A stretch of DNA of 33,600 bases from Aquabacterium sp. (GTDB lineage: Bacteria > Pseudomonadota > Gammaproteobacteria > Burkholderiales > Burkholderiaceae_C): assembly GCF_004297345.1 (NCBI RefSeq), contig NZ_SCTN01000362.1:1-33600 (forward strand), in the 5' to 3' direction. Shown here piece by piece: positions 30,132-33,600 of this stretch. Every line of letters begins with the position of its first letter. Position 1 is the stretch's first letter. The translations under genes were made by a program, and so were the position numbers. The notes beneath the pieces were generated by a model. It did no database searches. It saw nothing but the letters and a program-made list of their open reading frames with translations, and had not been told where the DNA came from.

Positions 30132-30944
30132 GTGCTGAATCCTCTCCAGTCATCGCTGCTGCCGCCATCCACGCTGTCGTCGAAGTCTCTTCGTGTGGCC
30201 ACGTACAACATCCACAAGGGTGTGCGAGGCATGGGCCCGACCAAGCGCCTGGAGATTCACAACCTTGGGCTCGCTGTCGAGGCGATGGACGCCGACATCG
30301 TCTGCCTGCAAGAGGTACGGCGCTTTCATCACACCGACGCGCAGCACTTCTCCAAGACCGATTTCGGCCCCCTGTGCTGGCCCAACCTGCCTCAGGCGGA
30401 ATACCTGGCGCCAGAGGGTTATGAGGTCGCCTACCGAACCAATGCCGTCACCAAACATGGCGAGCACGGCAACGCCTTGCTGGCGCGCTGGCCGCTGGGG
30501 CACATCGGGCATCACGATGTGTCGGACCACCGTTTCGAGCAGCGCGGCTTCCTGCATGTGTCGGTGCACTGGCGCGGTGTCGAGATCCACGTGGTGGTGG
30601 TGCACCTGGGGCTGATCCACGCCAGCCGTGTGCGGCAGGCCGAGCGCCTGGCACAACTGGTGCGCGAGCACATTCCTTCGAACGCCCCTGTGGTGATCGC
30701 CGGCGACTTCAACGACTGGAACGAGAAGCTCGATCACATCATCGAAGACGAAGGGCTGAAACGCGCATCGTGTGGCAACGAGGCGCGTACGCCCACCTTC
30801 CCCTCCATCGTGCCGGTGCTGGCACTGGATCGGGTCTACACACGCGGCATGCAGTGCCAGTCGATCATGGTGCCGCGCGGTGGCGCCTGGGCCCGGCTGT
30901 CCGACCATTTGCCGCTGGTGGTGGAGCTGGATCTGGCGTCCTGA
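30132..30944 (+). CDS. Endonuclease/exonuclease/phosphatase family protein
   Basis: 'VATYNIHKGVRG', 'DADIVCLQEVR', 'VVVVHLGLIHASRVRQ', 'VVIAGDFNDW', 'LSDHLPLVVEL'; GTG start. Confidence 0.93.
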   Translation: MLNPLQSSLLPPSTLSSKSLRVATYNIHKGVRGMGPTKRLEIHNLGLAVEAMDADIVCLQEVRRFHHTDAQHFSKTDFGPLCWPNLPQAEYLAPEGYEVAYRTNAVTKHGEHGNALLARWPLGHIGHHDVSDHRFEQRGFLHVSVHWRGVEIHVVVVHLGLIHASRVRQAERLAQLVREHIPSNAPVVIAGDFNDWNEKLDHIIEDEGLKRASCGNEARTPTFPSIVPVLALDRVYTRGMQCQSIMVPRGGAWARLSDHLPLVVELDLAS

Positions 30945-30950
30945 TTGGCC

Positions 30951-32270
30951 ATGCTGAACACGCCATCCCCGGAAGTTGACGCGGATGAGTCGCTGAAACG
31001 GCTGGCCTGGTATGCCCAGCGCAAGCCGGTCTTTACCGGGGGCAATCAGGTCAAGCTACTGCGGGGTGGCAAGGAACTGTTCCCGGCCCTGAGTGACAGC
31101 ATCGACCACGCCAAACGCAGTGTCTGGCTGGCGCTGTACATGGTGTCGCCCCTGGGGCAAAGCGGTAGCGTGCTGCAAGCGCTCAAACGCGCTGCGCGCC
31201 GGGGCGTGCATGTGCACATGGTGGTGGATGGTTTTGGTTCACGCGAGGCGCCAGCAGAGCTGTGGCAGGAGCTGGAGAAAGCCGGCGTGAAGCTGGCCAT
31301 CTACCGGCCCATGCACCGCATATGGGGCTTACTGGACACCAGCCAGTGGCGCCGCATGCACATGAAGCTGTGCGTGATCGATGAGGCCCAAGCCTTTGTG
31401 GGCGGCATCAATCTGATCGACGATCACTTTGACCTGACCCATGGCTGGTCGCAGCAACCTCGTCTGGATTACGCGGTGCAGGTGCACGGTCCAGTGATCA
31501 CACCGGTGCTGCACACGATCAAGGCGGTGTGGACGCGCGCCCAGTTCGGCCGCGACTGGCGCGATGACCTCAGCCACCTCATGCAGGACACACACAGACT
31601 CAAGCGCGTCAAGCACTGGGTGCAACAAGCCCGCATGCGCCTGAACCCGCGTGAGCAAGGCAAGCTGGCGCACGGGGCCTCACTGCATGCCCCCATGCGC
31701 AGCGCCTTCGTGCTGCGAGACAACCTGCGTCAACGGCGCACCATCGAGCAATCGGCGTTGCAGGCCATTCATCAGGCGCGCCAACGCATCGACATTGTCA
31801 CGCCCTACTTCTATCCGCGCAGAGCCATCAGGCTGGCTTTGCGTACGGCAGCGGCACGCGGCGTCTCGGTACGCCTGCTGCTGCAAGGCAAGCTGGATTT
31901 CAAGATTGCCGGACTGGCAGCGCGCGTGCTGTATGGCGAGTTGCAGCAACACGGTGTGCGCATCTTCGAATACCAGCCGGCCTTTTTGCATGCCAAGGTG
32001 CTGCGTGTGGACGATGAATGGGCCACGGTGGGATCATCCAACCTGGATCCGCTGTCCATGGTGTTGAACCTGGAGGCCAACCTGATCATCAAGGACAGAG
32101 GCTTTGTGCGCAGCCTGTCTCAAGCCTTGAACGAAGACTTTGCGCAAAGCCGGGAGGTGCTCCCCACGGATGACAGTTCATCTCGCTGGATCACGCGCCT
32201 GCGCCGCAACTTCATCCGCCAACTGGCCAAGGGGTATCTCAGGCTGGCAGGCGCTACCGGGCGCTATTAA
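30951..32270 (+). CDS. clsB: Cardiolipin synthase ClsB-like (phospholipase D superfamily)
   Basis: Two HKD motifs: 'RMHMKLCVIDEAQAFVGGINLIDDHFD' and 'FLHAKVLRVDDEWATVGSSNLDPLS'. Confidence 0.92.
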   Translation: MLNTPSPEVDADESLKRLAWYAQRKPVFTGGNQVKLLRGGKELFPALSDSIDHAKRSVWLALYMVSPLGQSGSVLQALKRAARRGVHVHMVVDGFGSREAPAELWQELEKAGVKLAIYRPMHRIWGLLDTSQWRRMHMKLCVIDEAQAFVGGINLIDDHFDLTHGWSQQPRLDYAVQVHGPVITPVLHTIKAVWTRAQFGRDWRDDLSHLMQDTHRLKRVKHWVQQARMRLNPREQGKLAHGASLHAPMRSAFVLRDNLRQRRTIEQSALQAIHQARQRIDIVTPYFYPRRAIRLALRTAAARGVSVRLLLQGKLDFKIAGLAARVLYGELQQHGVRIFEYQPAFLHAKVLRVDDEWATVGSSNLDPLSMVLNLEANLIIKDRGFVRSLSQALNEDFAQSREVLPTDDSSSRWITRLRRNFIRQLAKGYLRLAGATGRY

Positions 32271-32869
32271 GTTGGGCTTTGCGTTCGCAGCGTGATTTGC
32301 AGGCACTGCCCATAGGCAGGTGGTGCTGGCCATTGGACAGCCTGCGCCGGGTGATCATCGCGCGTCATGCGCCATTGCAGCGCGAGCATCCAGCCGGCAT
32401 GCCCGACGAGCAGGCATGTTCCGTTTGAGGCCACTGTTGCCATCAAACTGTTCTTTACCCAGGCATCCACGCGCCTGAACACATCGGCCAAGGATTCTCC
32501 ATCGCCCGGTCGATGCCGCAGAAAGTCAGCGCACCAGGCATCCACCTGGGCCTGGTCAATGTCGCGCCAGACTTGCCCATCCCAGCGGCCAAAGCCCATT
32601 TCAAGCAAGGCCTCATCCACATGGTGACGCCAGCCCCAGGATCGCAAGATGCGGCCGACTGCGGCACAACGCTGCAAGGGCGATGTGATCACAACACGCG
32701 GCAAGCCCATGAGCCCGGCTTGTCGGCGCACCTGCTGGCGGATGCGGTGCGCCAGCCGCTTGGCCTTGCGCCGATCAACAGGCACATCCGTTTGCCCGAT
32801 GCAACGCCCTGCCACGCCCTGCGGACGGGGATGGCGCCAGACCAGGCACTCAGCCAATGCCGCGTTCAT
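32267..32869 (-). CDS. cobC: Histidine phosphatase family protein, CobC-like (alpha-ribazole phosphatase)
   Basis: 'LVWRHPRPQGVAGRCIGQTDVPVDRRKAKRLAHRI', 'VVITSPLQRCAAVGRIL', 'EMGFGRWDGQVWRDI', 'VGHAGWM'; 4-bp overlap with cobS. First motif reads WRHP rather than LRHG/RHG. Confidence 0.87.
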   Translation of the reverse strand: MNAALAECLVWRHPRPQGVAGRCIGQTDVPVDRRKAKRLAHRIRQQVRRQAGLMGLPRVVITSPLQRCAAVGRILRSWGWRHHVDEALLEMGFGRWDGQVWRDIDQAQVDAWCADFLRHRPGDGESLADVFRRVDAWVKNSLMATVASNGTCLLVGHAGWMLALQWRMTRDDHPAQAVQWPAPPAYGQCLQITLRTQSPT

Positions 32870-33600
32870 GCCACAGGATGGACCACGGCCAGCCAGGCCA
32901 GCAAGCCCATCACTTCAGTGATCTGCTGGCTGGCACCCAGCGTGTCACCGGTGAAGCCGCCCAGGCGCTTGTGAAACCACCGCGCGCAAGCGGCTGCGCC
33001 CAGCAACATGGCCAGGCTCGACTGGCCCAAGGCCGACAACAAGGTGCCCACAGGCCAGGCGGTGAAGCCCCACCAGAACACCATGGCGAAGGCCAGCAGC
33101 GCAGTGATCAACACCGCGGCCAACACGTTGGACCATGGCACCTGCATGGCCAGGGGCTTGGCCTTGGCGTGATCAAGATCACCCGCATAGGGCAGGACGC
33201 GCGTCAGGCAGACCGGCACCAGGCGCGACGCTGCATGGCACCAGATCAAGGCCATCATTGTCCAGGCCAGCAGCACCTGGCGCACATGGCTGGACTCGGC
33301 ACTGTCGAGTTCGTTGAACAAGGGCGTGGCCAGTGAGGTCAACACGGCGGCCTTGAGCAGGAGCATCAGCATCAAGCCCAGCGAGCCGTATGAGCCGATG
33401 CGCGAGTCCTTCATGATCATGAGCGCACGTTCACGGCTGACCGCACCGCCCAGGCCATCGCAGGTATCAGCCAGGCCGTCTTCATGGAAGCCGCCCGTGA
33501 GCCACACGGTAAAGGCCATGCTCAGCACGACCGCGACCGCAGGTGGCCACCAGAAGGCCGCAGCAGCCAGCACCAAGGCGCCCGCCATGCCCACCAGGGC
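32866..33600 (-). CDS. cobS: Adenosylcobinamide-GDP ribazoletransferase, 5' end beyond the window
   Basis: 'WLTGGFHEDGLADTCDGLGGAVSRERALMIMKDSRIGSYGSLGLMLMLLLKAAVL' is diagnostic; ORF still open at the window's right edge. Confidence 0.95.
   Translation of the reverse strand, partial: ALVGMAGALVLAAAAFWWPPAVAVVLSMAFTVWLTGGFHEDGLADTCDGLGGAVSRERALMIMKDSRIGSYGSLGLMLMLLLKAAVLTSLATPLFNELDSAESSHVRQVLLAWTMMALIWCHAASRLVPVCLTRVLPYAGDLDHAKAKPLAMQVPWSNVLAAVLITALLAFAMVFWWGFTAWPVGTLLSALGQSSLAMLLGAAACARWFHKRLGGFTGDTLGASQQITEVMGLLAWLAVVHPVA

Overview
The window looks like a GC-rich betaproteobacterial (Burkholderiales-like) chromosome segment, mostly housekeeping genes. Left to right: RluA-type pseudouridine synthase; PAS-containing methyl-accepting chemotaxis protein; bile-acid:Na+ symporter-like protein; aconitase (acnA-like); an uncharacterised 476-aa protein with an HEXXGH metallopeptidase-like motif; AlkC/AlkD-like DNA alkylation repair protein; secreted family I.1-like lipase; ArsC/Spx-like protein; aldehyde dehydrogenase divergent from a sigma-54 activator; ubiG-gph; a leftward polysaccharide block (wcaJ-like, EpsL-like, galE, manC); ubiJ-ubiB; Na+/solute symporter; fmdB; DUF502 protein; aspS; CsgG-like lipoprotein; nudB; EEP-family protein; clsB-like; and cobC-cobS (cobS truncated at the right edge). 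I saw no CRISPR array, rRNA, tRNA, transposase or phage genes. The points most worth following up are the HEXXGH/DExxSD protein, a candidate sigma-54 promoter plus repeated upstream sites between the ALDH and its likely activator, overlapping alternative inverted repeats upstream of the lipase start, and a polysaccharide block that appears inserted in the ubi neighbourhood. I did not find a clear multi-gene novel system. All family calls come from reading motifs, with no database search.
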